Origin: Heterohyrax brucei
Lineage: Eukaryota > Chordata > Mammalia > Hyracoidea > Procaviidae
Reading direction: 5' to 3'
Assembly (NCBI GenBank): GCA_028571685.1
Contig: CM053146.1
Location: forward strand, 23,347,431-23,411,430
DNA length: 64,000 bases
Shown: one piece after another, positions 22,140 through 33,960 of the stretch
Layout: each line of letters opens with the position of its first letter
How positions within the stretch are numbered: position 1 is the stretch's first letter
The notes under the pieces: generated by a model
The model's database searches: none
Seen by the model: only the letters and a program-made list of their open reading frames with translations
What the model was told of the DNA's origin: nothing
Program-made: the position numbers and the translations under genes

Positions 22140-22211
22140 CTCCTCGTAAGGAAATCAAACCCTGGTCTCCTGCATGACAACTGGAGATACTCACTACTAT
22201 ACTAATGAGGA
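22140..22211 (-). pseudogene. tRNA-Asp(GTC)-like sequence, degraded
   Basis: It has 72 nt, the length of tRNA-Asp, and no gaps against the remembered human tRNA-Asp-GTC. I count about 14 substitutions, mostly transitions. It starts TCCTCATTAGTATAGTAGTG and ends with GAGGAG. The anticodon GTC is kept (22176-22178 on plus, gac). Box A (TAGTATAGTAGTG) and box B (GGTTTGATT) remain recognisable. Several stem pairs are lost, so it is probably not functional. Confidence 0.78.
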
Positions 22212-22587
22212 CAGTGGTCTCCATAATGAGACCTGATATAATACAATCACCTCCATGATGAGTTCTGCTATGAACAGCCAATCAATTGAAAGGGAATTTC
22301 CTTAGGTGTATGGCCTACATCCAATATATGTGGACTTCCTGGCAAAGCTTTTGTTTTTTTTTCTTGCTCAGAATCTTGCATCTGGCTCTTGTTCATCTGA
22401 CCTCCAGTTCTTGAGAGCTGAGCTAGCAGTTCACAGGCTGATCTTGAGATCTGTCAGTCCCTGCAGTTATGTGAGTCCGTAGCAGCTTCCAGTCCAACCC
22501 ACCAACCTGAGACTTTTCAGCTTCTGTAAATGCATGAGCCGTTTCCTTGTTATAAATCTCGATCTATACGTACATATATATTTGTCT

Positions 22588-22640
22588 ATTTGTGTGTTTG
22601 TGTGTTTGTGTGTGTGTGCGCACACACACACACATATATA
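22588..22640. repeat. TG/CA tract with a 26-bp perfect palindrome
   Basis: Alternating purine-pyrimidine: a TG run meets a CA run at gcgc. Positions 22607-22632 read the same on both strands. Confidence 0.9.
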
Positions 22641-22690
22641 TCTTCTAGTTTTGCTTTTCTAGAGAACCCAGTTTAAGACACTTGGGTTGT

Positions 22691-23033
22691 ACCGCTTCCT
22701 TGTTTGATTACCAGACCCCTCTTCTGGTCCTGAACGTAATAGCATGGGCTCAACTTCTTGGGGAACCCAGATTAAGACCTAAGGTGACCAGTGACAGGGA
22801 AGAGATCTGCCCCATGTGGTAGCTCTAGGTGAGTGTGAATGCTTTAAACCTCATCCCAGTGCTCTTGCTGTGTGGGGCTTTGTTTGCATTTTCCTGGGTA
22901 GGGTGGCAACAGGAGAATTTTTAGACCAGCTCACTTGTCAAGTGGTGTTAGTAATTTGTGGGCTTTCTTTGGTATGGCTGAAAAGAAAGATTGCTACAAA
23001 AGCAGGAGATGAAGTGTCCTGTGGTGGAATGAA
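22691..23033. other. unique sequence, no gene seen
   Basis: A second 'ggggaacccagattaagacc' segment near 22759 echoes the end of the LTR to the left. Otherwise nothing was recognised. Confidence 0.35.
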
Positions 23034-23200
23034 GACTGAGCCCTGACTCTGGAGCCCTGGCTTCTAGGCTTAGCTCTGTCAGTGATGAGTTATGAGACCT
23101 TGGCTAAGTCACTTTGCCTCCCTGGGAGTCAGCTTTCTGATCTGACTGATGAAGGCGTAGACTCCATTATTTCCACAATCACTTCCAATGCTGAACTCTT
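23034..23200 (+). repeat. MIR SINE
   Basis: 'gagccctgactctggagccc', then 'atgagaccttggctaagtca' and 'ctttgcctccctgggagtca' are in MIR sense order. Confidence 0.72.
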
Positions 23201-24049
23201 ATGATAAAGTGTATTCCTGCCATTTTGGCAACAGTTGCCAAAGTAGATGTCTTAATTTCTATTCAAAAGTTCAAACTGAGGACCTGATGAGATTTTCTAA
23301 CAGGAAAATTACAACCAAAAACTTTTTTTATTGATTTTTCTTTTTTTTCTGTATTTATTTGTTATGCTTTGGCTGAAAGTCTACAAATCAAGTTAATTTC
23401 TCTTGCAAAAAAATGTGTTGTTTGACCCTAGATGCATTTCCTGTAATTTGACAGCACACTCCTGTTTTCATGGGTTTCCCATGTCTGTTCAAGCAGTTCT
23501 GTCTCTTTCTGCCTTTTCATCCCACCTTCTGACACAAATTGCCCATTTAGTTTTCTTATCGACTAGAATTAAGGAGTACACTCCTCACTGGTATTACATT
23601 ATGTTTTATAGTCCAGTCTGAGCTTTGCCTAAAGAGTTGGCTTTAGGAATAGTTTTTAGTTCCACGTTAACAGACTCCTGCAGCCACGTCTTTGGGTATT
23701 ACTTTAGTTTCAGTCAGACCATTAAGTGTGGTCTTTTTACTTGAATTTGAGTTCTGCTCCCTATTTTTCTCCTGCTATATCAGAGACGCTATTGTGTTTC
23801 CTGTTAGGACAGTCATTGGTGGTACCATCTAATTCTTCTAGTCTCAGGATGATTGAGTCTCTAGTCTATGTGATCCTTTTGTCTCTTGGGCAAATATTTT
23901 CCTTGTGTCTTTGGTATTCTTCATTCTCCTTTGCTCCAAGTGGGCTGGGATCAATTAATGCATCCTGGATAGTTTGTGGCATTTAGATTTTCCATGTCTT
24001 CATTGAGCTTCTTTCTGGTGTTCTGTTCTACACTGAAAGCATTTTGTAG

Positions 24050-24355
24050 TGTCTTCACCTCTTTTGGGTATCACGGTTGTGCTACTTTGTAGAATGATTT
24101 TGGGTGTATTCTATCCTTTTCTATGCTCTGAAATACCTTTATTAAAGGTATCGTGGAGCTGTCTATTTCTCTTGTCAATGCTGTTATAGTTTGATTTATG
24201 TATTTTGGAGACCTATCGTTGGGTACATAAATATTTATTATGTTTGTATCCTTCTGGGGTATTGGCCCTTTAATCATTATATAGTGTCTCTCTTCATCGT
24301 TTCTGGTGGATTTAGCTTTAAGGTCAATTTTGTCAGAGACTAATACTGCCACTTC
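24050..24355 (-). pseudogene. L1 ORF2 remnant: endonuclease start joined to reverse transcriptase start
   Basis: A 93-codon frame reads AVLVSDKIDLKAKS, HYIMIKGPI and NIINIYVPN, which are the beginning of the ORF2 endonuclease. After TREIDSSTIPL it continues as VFQSIEKDRIHPKSFYKVA, which corresponds to the start of the RT domain several hundred residues later in ORF2. The join falls inside one open frame. No catalytic RT motif is left. Confidence 0.7.
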
Positions 24356-24944
24356 TGCTCTTTTTTGATTGTTGTTTTCTCAGTATATATATACATTTTT
24401 TTTCTTGTTTGAATTTCCATTTGCTTGTGTCTCAATCTAAAGGGCATCTCCTTTAGGCAGCATATAGACAGATCTATAGTATTATTTTTTAATCTACGCT
24501 GCTACTCTATCTCTTTATTGATGCATTTTGTCTGTTTGCATTTGGTGAAATTATTGATAGGTATAAGTGCTATCATTTCTGGGTTTTTTTGGATGTGTGT
24601 ATTGTTGACAGTTTCTTTGTTCCATTTAATTTTCTGTGCTGAGTTGTTTTCCTTTATGTATTTTCTTTTCATCCTTATCCCTGCTTTCTATTTTATATTT
24701 TCTGAGTCTTTATTTTTCCTTTATTTTTTTTTTATTTTGATGTGTATTATTTTGGTTTCCTTTTTGTTTACCTTAAAATATACTTCTACTTTTCTAAGTT
24801 TAAACCAATCTTTTATTTCTTGATACTACTTTAACTTCCTCTCTATATGAAAGTTCTATGACTATATTATTTAGTCCCTCTTTTTTGGTTTTAATGTTAT
24901 CATCTTTTACATATTGATGTCTCTGTTTCTCTACTTTCAGTGTT

Positions 24945-25700
24945 TTAGCTTTGATTTATTTTTGTGATTTCTCTATCTCGTTTGAAATCTGATATTATTG
25001 GTTTTCTAACTGGAGGACTCCCTTTAATATTTCTTGTAATTTTAGTATCTTTTTCTTTTCTAAAAACAAAAACAAATTCTCTTAACTTCTGTTTATCTGG
25101 AAATGTCTTGCTTTCATCACAAATTTGAGAGACAATTTTGCTGGGTGTGTAATTCCCGGTGGACAATTGTTTTCCTTCAAGGCTTTATACACGTCATCTC
25201 ATTGCCTTCTTGCCTACATGGTTTCTGCTGAGTAATGTGGGTTTACTCTTATTGACTCTCCTTTGTAGATGACTTTTCATTTGTCTTTAGCTACTCTAAT
25301 AACTTTTCTGTTTACTCTCAGTTTTGGCAAGTTTGATTATAATATTTTTGTGATTGTCTTTTGATATCTACCCTGTGTGGGGTTAAATAAGCTCTTCAGA
25401 CAGATATCTTCTCATTTGTCATGATATCAGGAAAGTTTTCTGCCAACAAACCTTCAACAATTCTCTCTGTATTTTCTGTTATCCTCCCCTGCTTGGTAGT
25501 CAAACCATTAACATATTATTCCTCTTGAAAAACTCCCCCCAAATTCTTAGATTTTCTTCATTAAAAAAAATTATTTTACCTGATTTTTCCTCAAATAAAC
25601 TTGTGTCAAGTGCTTTATCTTCAGTCTCAGAATTTCTGACTTTCATTGCCTCAATTCTGCTTGTATGATTTCCCATTAAGTTCATTCTGAAATTTTATTG
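24945..25700 (-). pseudogene. L1 ORF1 (decayed)
   Basis: Minus-strand frames give a heptad-like region with NSETEDKALD, then ENLRIWGEFFKRNNMLMV, which corresponds to the ORF1 coiled-coil end and RRM start. Further downstream comes NYTPSKIVSQICDESKTF, matching the ORF1 C-terminal domain. ORF1p is the RNA-binding chaperone of L1. Stops and frameshifts break the frame. Confidence 0.65.
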
Positions 25701-26270
25701 TTAATCTTCTGGATTTCTATTTGATGTCTTGTATGGATTTTTGCAGCCTGTTAGCTTTGTAATCATGCTGTTGTATAACTTTGTTAAATTTGGCTATCAC
25801 TTTGTCTGTATGTTCCTTGGTGTGTCTGCACTATGGCTTATCTCCTTCCTGATCTCTTGAAGAACTCTGTATGTTCATCTTTTGAATTCTATCTCCAGTA
25901 ATTCTAAGAATGATTTCTCTGAGAGATTTACTTGTTCTTTGTTTGGGTCACTTGCTGAAACCATCATGGACTTCTTTTTTATGTGATCTGACTTTTACTG
26001 TTGTCTCTGAGCCATCAATAAGATATTGTGCTTTTTTCATTAGCTTACGGGGTCTTACTTTGTTTTTCTCTTTTAGTTTAACATGTCCAAATAGGCTTGT
26101 AATGTTAGCCGCTTTGAATATTGTTGTCTCTGAAGATCTTGTATCCTGCCATCAAGTGGTGAGAGGTGCTACTAGGCATGTGAGCCCCGTAGTCTGTTTA
26201 CATTTCTTGTGTGGATTCAGCTTGGGTCACCATGTCATTGGTCGTGAAGTATGTAATGCAAGTTCTTAAC

Positions 26271-26810
26271 TAAAGTCATAGATGAGGAGGTCTACATAGG
26301 GGTGATTGGAACACGCACAAGTATCTGGCTGCATGAGGGTGTTACGAACTGACTAAGGCAGAGCCTTGATGGATGCCCCTGAGTACCTGAGTAGAAGGCA
26401 TTTCCCTGTTCCATAGAGTGTGTAGGTATAAGGGCTTTGCAGCCAGACTTTGAGCATGAAGTACTATTGGTTTTAAAGACTGGGAGGAATCACTTATTCT
26501 TGGACCCCATCGTGGGTGCCTGGGTAGAGTTGATGGAGTTGCCAGTCCTCAGGCCCTTGCTAAGCAAAGGTGAAGACCCTGCTTAATGGGTAGGATAGTG
26601 TCAGATGTCATGAGTCTGCCACTCATCCTTAGCTGTTGCTATTGAAAATAGGCTTCATGTATGTACACTGCTGTATGATGCTAATGAGGGCCCACATTTT
26701 TGAAATGGGTCCATGCAGGTCTAGGCAAGGGTAAAAGGCTTTTATGCCCATGCCTGGGCAAAGTGGCTCTGCTTGCCCTGAGGTACTGGTTTAGGGGAGC
26801 TTGTAGATTA
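26271..26810. other. possible 5' UTR of the minus-strand L1
   Basis: It lies directly upstream of ORF1 on the minus strand, and base composition is higher in G+C than the L1 body. I could not match it to a family. Confidence 0.25.
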
Positions 26811-29800
26811 TTTTTTTCCTGTTTGTAATTTTTAATGTTGTTTCATCTCCAAAGCTAGGAGACTGGCTTGGGCTGGACAATGGGTCCCACTCCCAGCCCA
26901 GGGTGCATGATGATTGCTGAAGCTGGACCGGAACTGGAGCAGAGAAAGCAAATGGGAGGAGCTACTTCCCAGAGAAGCAAGGATTTTTTTTGATCCCACA
27001 CAGTAAGTAAGACATTTAAACTCAAATTATATAGATCTAGCGTCACTTCTTCCTAATTGTAGAGGCCTTTGTAGACTCTTTACCACTTGGTTTCTCCTGG
27101 TGTAGAAAACGTATTCCTAGTGCTACTGTTTGTCTCAGCCACTGTGCTCTGTCCAATCCATCATGCAAGGTGCTGGCCAGGTCAAATCTGGCAAAGCTTC
27201 ACTGATTCTGAACTGTCTCTGCCCCCTGTCTCTCATTTTGACTTTTCAACTTTGTCTTTGATGTTCAGAGCTCCTGGATTGTCAGATAGAAACACTTCAC
27301 TTGTTTGGGGGGGGGTCTTTATTGTAAGACAGATCACAGGAAGCATCTTCTACCTTGGCCCAATCCCCTGATGTTATTTTTCTTTCCTGATATTTGGTAG
27401 GAGCTACTTTCATCTCCTTCATCACAAGGGGAAAATACAGATCCTGAGCTAACAACCCAAGACTTTCAACTCCGGTGATGGCTTTTATCTCTTTCATTTT
27501 AGTAAATCATTGCTGAGGCTCGTTTGGAGAAGAAAGCTTAGAAATAGCCCAGATGGAGGAGGGCCCACCCTTCCAGCTCCCTCGTACAGTATACATCTTT
27601 CAGGATTTTGGACCTTCTTCTCTCCCTTGTGTAGGATGAGAAAGGACTAGGTGTCTAAAGTCAAGGCCATGACCACACCTACCAAACCAACCTTGGGGTT
27701 CTCGTCCTTCCCGGGAGCTCTCAAAGGCTGGTTGCTTTTGTTTGGTCATTGCCTAAACTGGAAAGAACATTTTTTCCCTAGGTCATTTTTAAGAATTTTA
27801 TATGATCTTCTCTCTTACTTACAGACATCCACTTCCAAAAAGAAAAGCTCATCTCTGAGTATTGGGTCATAAATTATATGAGGTACATTTCATTATAAAG
27901 TGCATTGCTTTAGTCCTTCACAAATGCTTTCCATTTACCCCAGCGGGGTTGTAGTATGCTTTGACATCTTACTTTTCTTCCAGCATGCATTCTCTCATAT
28001 TGTTTAGTACATAGGACCTAGCTAGGCAAGCAAATTCTATGCTGGAAAAGGCAGACAACTGACTCTTATATAAAAGGGAATACAATCAGGTTATCTATGC
28101 TATGGCTCCTGGGAGGTCACATACAATCTTTAGAAAAGCCGAGTAAGTAAATACAAGTGAAAAAACATCTGGTGGGGAAGAGGGTTGAATAAATAGTACA
28201 AACACCTAATTGCTACAGCCCAGACAAGTTGGAAGCCAAGTGATTCGAAAGCCAAAAGATGGGAATAGTAAGTCAGTCTTTGCTATGTTTGATTTTCAGT
28301 TTTTGTACTTTGCCATTTAGCTGAGTCCATTCCCCTCCCGGACCCCATATAATTCTTCCTTCTAAAGATGCTTTGTTTTTCCTACAAAAGGTAAAAAGTT
28401 GAGCAAACTAGAGACCATATTGGGGAACTCTCTGTTTTCTTCAGTTAAGCAAGATGTCAGCAGCAGCAGCAGTAAGAGCAGGCTATGTGAACACTCGAGT
28501 CTATAAATTCTTCAGTTTCACCTTGCAGGAGATCAGAAACCACAGCTCATAAACTTGAACTCAGATGAAGAATGCTCCTGTCTTTGGAGGGCTGCTAAAC
28601 AATCTGCAAATTATTTAAATTAAACCAATGCAGCCTTCAACATCTGCACACAAAATGCTTACATTCCAAGTGCAACTTTACTGGCATAAGAAAATAATAA
28701 GGGGAGTTCAATTTGTGTCAGCATGGCTCAGGAAAATAAGATATCATGTCTTGCTGTCTGCTTGATGTCAACTTCTCAGATGCGAGCCCTAATGCCTCAT
28801 CCTAGACTGTCCTCACTGGAGCCTGCCAAACAGGGAAGTTCAGCCAAAGTTCACCAAGCTACTACCAAATTGCTTTCCCCCCTCCTTTTTCAATCATTAG
28901 AAACCTTCTGTTTTATATTGTGCACACGTGATTGTATCTACCTCTTTAAACGTGTATAACTCTATTAGCTTTTCCTAGTCTTTGGGAATACGGTAAAATT
29001 CTTTTCCATGTTTCTTATATATGTTATGTAGTTTCTTATAGGCTTTACAGTTATTCAGCCTTTTAACCCTTCCATGCTCACCTTGGGCTAGGGACCAAGG
29101 GCTTTTTCTACCTCTGACAGTTTATTGGGAAGTTGCCGTAGCACTGACAGTGCGTGCAGTTATAAGGCAGGGACTTTAAGATTGTTTGAATTTGGGGTAG
29201 GAAAAATTGAAAACTTGAAATTGTGAAAGTGTTTGTTACACATATGTAACAAGAGATTCCAGTGGAGGCACTGAGATGTGATTAGTGGTTTCTCACATGT
29301 GTTGCTGGACACTTAGGCTGGCTAGCAAGACAGGGCAAAGAAAAAGCAAAACACAACACTACCTACCAAAAATTAAGTCACATTTGATGATTCCTCATTC
29401 TTCCATTCATGAAAGCACATAGCATAAACATAAAATTCAAAGAAAAATAAATGGTTCATGAAAGGGTTAACTTTTACTATTGACACCAAGTTCTGCCTGA
29501 AATGTTTGTTCAGGATATCCAGATAAAGTTTCTAGATGTACAAGATGATTTGAAAATCATTCCTTTTTTTTTTTTAAACAATGAGTGGCAAAATGAACAA
29601 GGTGGCATCAGAATTGCTTTTTCAAGCCTCTTGCCCGTCTACCACCCAAGTCAGAGGGTCTCTTGGGGTGTGCCAAAATCTGCCTGAAGGATAGCATCCA
29701 GCCCTCTGAAAACTCACTGGCTCAGACCTCGGTCCTGACTGCCCCTTCAGCTAGGATACTGAGAGGACCAGCCAGGCGATTATGCAGGCCATTTTTTTCT

Positions 29801-30308
29801 TATTTTCATTGTTTAGTTTTGATTTACTTCAAATGACTACAGCTCTCATTCCTCCCAGTGAAATGGTGCACCCACACTTTTAATCACACAGAACCAGCAT
29901 CTGAGTGCTGCTGGATGATGTATCAATTTCCAGGCTGGGGACCACCAAGAGGCTAGAATTTCACTCATCAGCAGAAACGCAGGTTTAGTGGGTGTGCGAA
30001 GACAGAAATAAGGGCAATGAAGCCTTTGATCTGCTGCTTGTTCTTTAAAAACACCTTTCTTACACTGTAACATGTCACATTTAATCTATGTTTCACCTCT
30101 AGCATCTCTCTTCCAACCATCCCTTGGTCCTTTTAAAAGATCCAAACTCTTAGGCTCAAAGCAGGGTTGTGGAAGAGAAGTCTTCATTTGTTTCCATTTG
30201 GTGGTGACCGGAGTGGAACGGTAGTGGCAAGACCTGTCCAGACAGGAAGAAGAGCCTCACTGGTCTTATGACCTTCAAACTCATTGCTTAACTGTTTTCT
30301 TTTACTAC
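26811..30308. other. 3.5 kb without recognised genes or repeats
   Basis: A 9-G run is at 27307-27315 and (CAG)5 at 28458-28472. The block 28440-28720 has an AT-rich, non-repetitive look that could be conserved non-coding sequence. Open frames (for example 28723-28959) have no known domain. Confidence 0.4.
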
Positions 30309-30499
30309 GGAAACTGGGTGGCACAAACTACTAACTGAAATGTTGATTTATACTCACCCAGAGGCACCTTGGAAGAAAGGCCTGGTGATCTGCTTCTGAG
30401 AAGTCACAGCCTTGAAAACCCCACGGAGCACAGTTCTACTCTGCACATGTAGGGTCACCATGAATTAGAATCAACTTGGTGGCAAATTGTTGTTGTTGT
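30309..30499 (+). mobile_element. SINE of the AfroSINE group, longer-body subtype
   Basis: The head is ggaaactgggtggcacaaac, the body 'cagaggcaccttggaagaaa' and 'cggagcacagttctactctg', and the tail ends in (GTT)n at 30487-30499. Confidence 0.8.
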
Positions 30500-32595
30500 C
30501 TTACCGCCATCCCTCTCTCAAAGACAATTAAAATATTGCTGCAATTCACATTTGGGGAAATCTTAGCTGATTATAATTATTATGAAAAAGTTTCTCTTAC
30601 ATTTAATGTTGATTCAGATCACTTTATAACTCACACTAAATATTTGGCCTCCAATATTTGAGTATAGTTTAATTAAGCAATTTGATAAACAATTATGAAT
30701 AAACCAGGTCTGAACATAAATATTCTAATAAAATAAATGCTAAAATATAGTATTATTAAAAACAGTAACCTGTCACATTCTGATCAGTTATTATCTTGAT
30801 TCCTTTTATCTTTCATATGACAAAATAATACCGCTTAAATACTATGTTTAAAAGAACTTGTCTGCTGATTCTTATTTCACTTAATCTGGTATCAATTACT
30901 GGCCTCGATTTGGAAAACTCTATGTCTGTGTAGATGAAATGCTTTAATACCTTAGATAGCAGTTAGTTTCTGGATTCAGCCTGAAATGGCATGGTCAGAA
31001 AAGTTTAAAATATTTTCACTAGATTCAAAGACGAGTGAGATTAAAAATTCCCAAATGTGTATTCTGGAATCCCTCCAAAAACATTCCATCTTTATTCATT
31101 ATTGGATATTGTCTTGATTAAAATTCCTGTTGGTTTGTTCTATGGTTAAGTAGTAATCTCATATCTCAGCATTTGGAACGTATTGGTATCATGTGACGTG
31201 CACGGAGCCCAAACGAATATAGAGAGATCTCTTTCACAAGTCAACAAAGAGGATGCAGAGTGTTCAGATTTCAGCGAAACTGCTTAGGAGGGGTAGTTTA
31301 TCTGTGCAGCACATTCTTTCCAAAAAATGAGTCAGACAGAGAGCTGTTCAAAGCAAAATGATTTTTCCTATATTAGTGTCCTGAAACAAGGCAGATTTCT
31401 CAAGAGGAAATAAAATTTTCTTCTTCTTCTTCCTTTATCTGTGTTTGTTCTTTCTAGTATTTGGTGTCCTTTATTGCTAGTCTCACTCAGTAACATGTGA
31501 AATATGCACTCAGCAATGCAAAGCAGATGACTTGGTCACCATCTTCTGGGTCACCATTCTGGTCTCTGCATTCCTGAAGATGCTTTTAAAAACCAGAGTG
31601 ATTCTGTTAGCAGCCGCTGAGAAGGGAAATAAAAACAAAAAATGGTTACACTTATGCAGACACAGATACTTTTATGGCTTGTCCTCCACTGGCAATCTGC
31701 TAGATGCAAGATGTCCTCCAGGTTCCCAGGGCATGGCTTCAAACTTGGAGAAGATCAAGGAGACTGGGGGAAACCATGTGACTTGGGAAAACTTGGCAGG
31801 CCTTTTGTTTTCGATTGTAAAGGCCACTTAGAAATAACCTGGTGACAGAGAGGAAAGAGGAAGGCTGTTTGATGAAGGTCAGGGCCCCTTGAGGTGACAT
31901 GAGCTGTCGCCAGGTCTCATGTGCTTGAAATGCATCTGTCAGTCAGAAAAAAGTCAGCAGGGCTAAGTCTGGACCAAGCATTTAGGATAAACCCAACTTT
32001 GGGGCAAGCTGTCAGGGACGAGTCACCTCCAAGTCCTTCCTAGCATAGTCGGTGGAGGCATAGGGAAGGGGTAGGTAAGGATATGATAGCAGTGCCTGTG
32101 GTCTTCTGGGAGTGAAGGGTGAACTGGCTGCTTTAGCGGCTGCAACGGAGCACGTAGGAGGCGATCAATATTCTTCTGCACATCAGGAGAACACACCTTC
32201 TAAGAATCTGGTCTTTGCCTTAGAAGCAGTGAGTGGAGTAGGCAGTGTCTGGTGAGACCAAGAAAGAGGGTGAGCCTTCAGGGTTTTACCAGCAAACTAA
32301 TCTCACCCTCCACTTTAAAACCACCAACCAAAGCTAAGAAGCTGTCCATTTTATTGACCACAAGCTCTAAGAAGATCAAGACTTTGCTTGTTTTGTTTAC
32401 TGTTCTATGACCAGAGCCCGAATGTAAATATTTGTGAATAAATGGATGGAATAGTACAAAGAATGGGAATAAAAAGTTAACCTGTGCAACAGGGACAGGG
32501 CTTTTGAGCATAGTGAACTTAGAAGTTTACTTATTATTTCAGCAAATTAAATCTTTAGGACCCCGGAGCAAGAAAAGAGGTCCCTGAGAGGTGCA
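30500..32595. other. mostly unique sequence, AT-rich at 30640-30860
   Basis: No gene or clear repeat was recognised. Confidence 0.4.
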
Positions 32596-32765
32596 AGCAA
32601 TTTGTGCTTAACTGACAGTTTGACTGTTCAAACCCATCCAGTGCTGCCTCATAAGAAAGTCCTGGCAATCTGCTTCTGTAAAGATTACAGCTGAGACAAC
32701 TCCACGGAGCTCAGTTCTACTCTGTAACACATAGGGTTGCAGTGAGTTGGAATTAACTCAATTTT
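32596..32765 (+). mobile_element. SINE of the AfroSINE group, longer-body subtype
   Basis: The body is 'agtcctggcaatctgcttct' and 'cggagctcagttctactctg', with tail 'gcagtgagttggaattaact'. A different subtype follows directly at 32773 in the same orientation. Confidence 0.8.
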
Positions 32766-32772
32766 TAACTCA

Positions 32773-32942
32773 GGAACCCTGATGTCATGGTGGTTAAGTG
32801 CTATGTCTGCTAGCCGAAAGGTTGACAGTTCAAATCTGCCAGGTGCTCCTTGGAAACTATGAAGCAATTCTACCCTGCCCTATAGCGTCACTATGAGTCA
32901 AAATTGACTTGATGGGACTAGGTTTTAATAGTTTTTTTTTTC
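32773..32942 (+). mobile_element. AfroSINE
   Basis: The head is 'ggaaccctgatgtcatggtg', the B-box region 'cagttcaaatctgccaggtg' and the tail 'atgagtcaaaattgacttga', followed by a T-run. Confidence 0.9.
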
Positions 32943-32974
32943 CCCCTCCAGTTTTGGTGCGAGAAAGGGGTGGT

Positions 32975-33140
32975 ACTAACAATTGCTAATCATTTATGTA
33001 CCAGGAATTTTCATGTGTTCTTAGTGAGTAGGTATTATCCCGTTTTCCAGATTAGGACATCGAGGTTTGAAATGGTTAAATTATCTGCCTAAGGTCACAA
33101 GTTAATGGGTGGTAGAAACATTGCTCAGACTCAGGACACC
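32975..33140 (-). repeat. MIR SINE
   Basis: Antisense order: 'taggtattatcccgttttcc', 'agattaggacatcgaggttt' and 'cctaaggtcacaagttaatg'. Confidence 0.7.
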
Positions 33141-33311
33141 TATGTTGAAGTGGTTTTAATGATCTAATTACTGTCAGGTTTCATTATTACAGACTAACTA
33201 TGTCAGCATTTTGGTATCTGTTAGGCTGCTTACATATGATGCTGGAATAAAGAGTTGCAATTAAATTCTTTTCATGGCAAGCTTGTAGAATTTTGAAAGT
33301 CAAGCCAGATT

Positions 33312-33960
33312 AAGTAGGTGAATACTTTTTATTTATTTTTTAAATTTTATTGTGCTTTAGGTGAAAATATGCAGTGCAAATTAATTTCTCATTCAAAAAT
33401 GTTCACACAAATTATTCCGTGACATTGGTCACAATCCACAATGTTTCAGCACTCTCCCCTTCCCCTTTACACAGTGGTTTCTCCATGTCCTGTCATCTAC
33501 TTTTCCCATCTTCTCAGCTTTGCTTTTGGGCAGATGTTGTCCATTCAGTCTCGTGTACCTGACTGAATTAAAAAGCACATTCTTCACTCATTACTGTTTT
33601 TGTTTGTTGATTTTTTTAACGGGCCTGTCTAATCTTTGGTGACTGAAAGCTGGACTGCAGGAGTAGCCTCAGTTTTGAGTTAGCAGGGTGTCCGAGGGGT
33701 CATAGTCTCAGGAATACCTCCAGTCTCTGTCATACCAGTAAGTCTGGTCTTTTATTGTGAATTTAAAATTTGTTGTATGTTTTTCTCTCATTCTTTCTGG
33801 AATCCTCTGTTGTAGGCCCTCTCAGAGCAGTCGGTGGTGGTCGCTGGGCACCATCTAGTTCTGGGCTCAGGTTTGTAGAGGCTGTAATTCATGTGGTCCA
33901 TTAGTATTTAGGACTGGTAGTTTGCAAGTGCTTTTTAAAACTGCTTGGCAGTTGTTAAGC
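33312..33960 (-). mobile_element. L1 3' UTR, older subfamily
   Basis: It is collinear with 58640-59330 and 23320-23985: T-rich 3' end, 'attaatttctcattcaaaaa', 'ctgtctaatctttggtgact' and a 'caccatctagttct' block. No coding sequence. Confidence 0.7.

Larger units (their letters stand above)
21958..22219 (-). mobile_element. tRNA-Asp/AfroSINE chimera inserted as one unit
   Basis: On the minus strand the insert begins with 8 nt and then a 72-nt tRNA-Asp-like sequence (22140-22211). A linker of about 17 nt follows, and then a complete AfroSINE (head at 22122, tail at 21958). The 10-bp direct repeat tccataatga lies at 21948-21957 and 22220-22229, outside both parts, so both parts entered together. 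Confidence 0.78.
21868..22690 (+). mobile_element. LTR-type repeat interrupted by a SINE chimera
   Basis: The left part has 'gagttggctggaccatgatt' and the right part 'ctctagagaac'-type ends ('tttctagagaacccagttta'). It resembles the MaLR-like elements nearby. The insertion at 21958-22219 splits it, and the two LTR halves rejoin cleanly across tccataatga. The right part also includes the TG/CA tract at 22588-22640. Confidence 0.55.
23320..26270 (-). mobile_element. internally deleted L1 (ORF1, short ORF2 remnant, 3' UTR)
   Basis: On the minus strand, 5' to 3': an ORF1-like coding region (about 26000-24945), an inter-ORF AT-rich segment, the start of the ORF2 endonuclease (24352 to about 24140), a short piece from the start of the reverse transcriptase (to about 24050), and then the 3' UTR (about 23975-23320). 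This UTR is the older type seen at 33312 and 58640. Most of ORF2 is absent. The layout recalls half-L1 (HAL1) elements. The 5' UTR may extend to about 26810. Confidence 0.72.

Noticed and set aside
22140..22211. Functional tRNA-Asp gene
   Set aside because: Length and anticodon fit, but about 14 substitutions break several stem pairs, and it lies inside a retrotransposed unit.
24425..24823. 132-codon plus-strand open frame, very Phe/Leu rich
   Set aside because: It is antisense to the A-rich inter-ORF part of a minus-strand L1; T-rich DNA gives Phe/Leu frames by composition.
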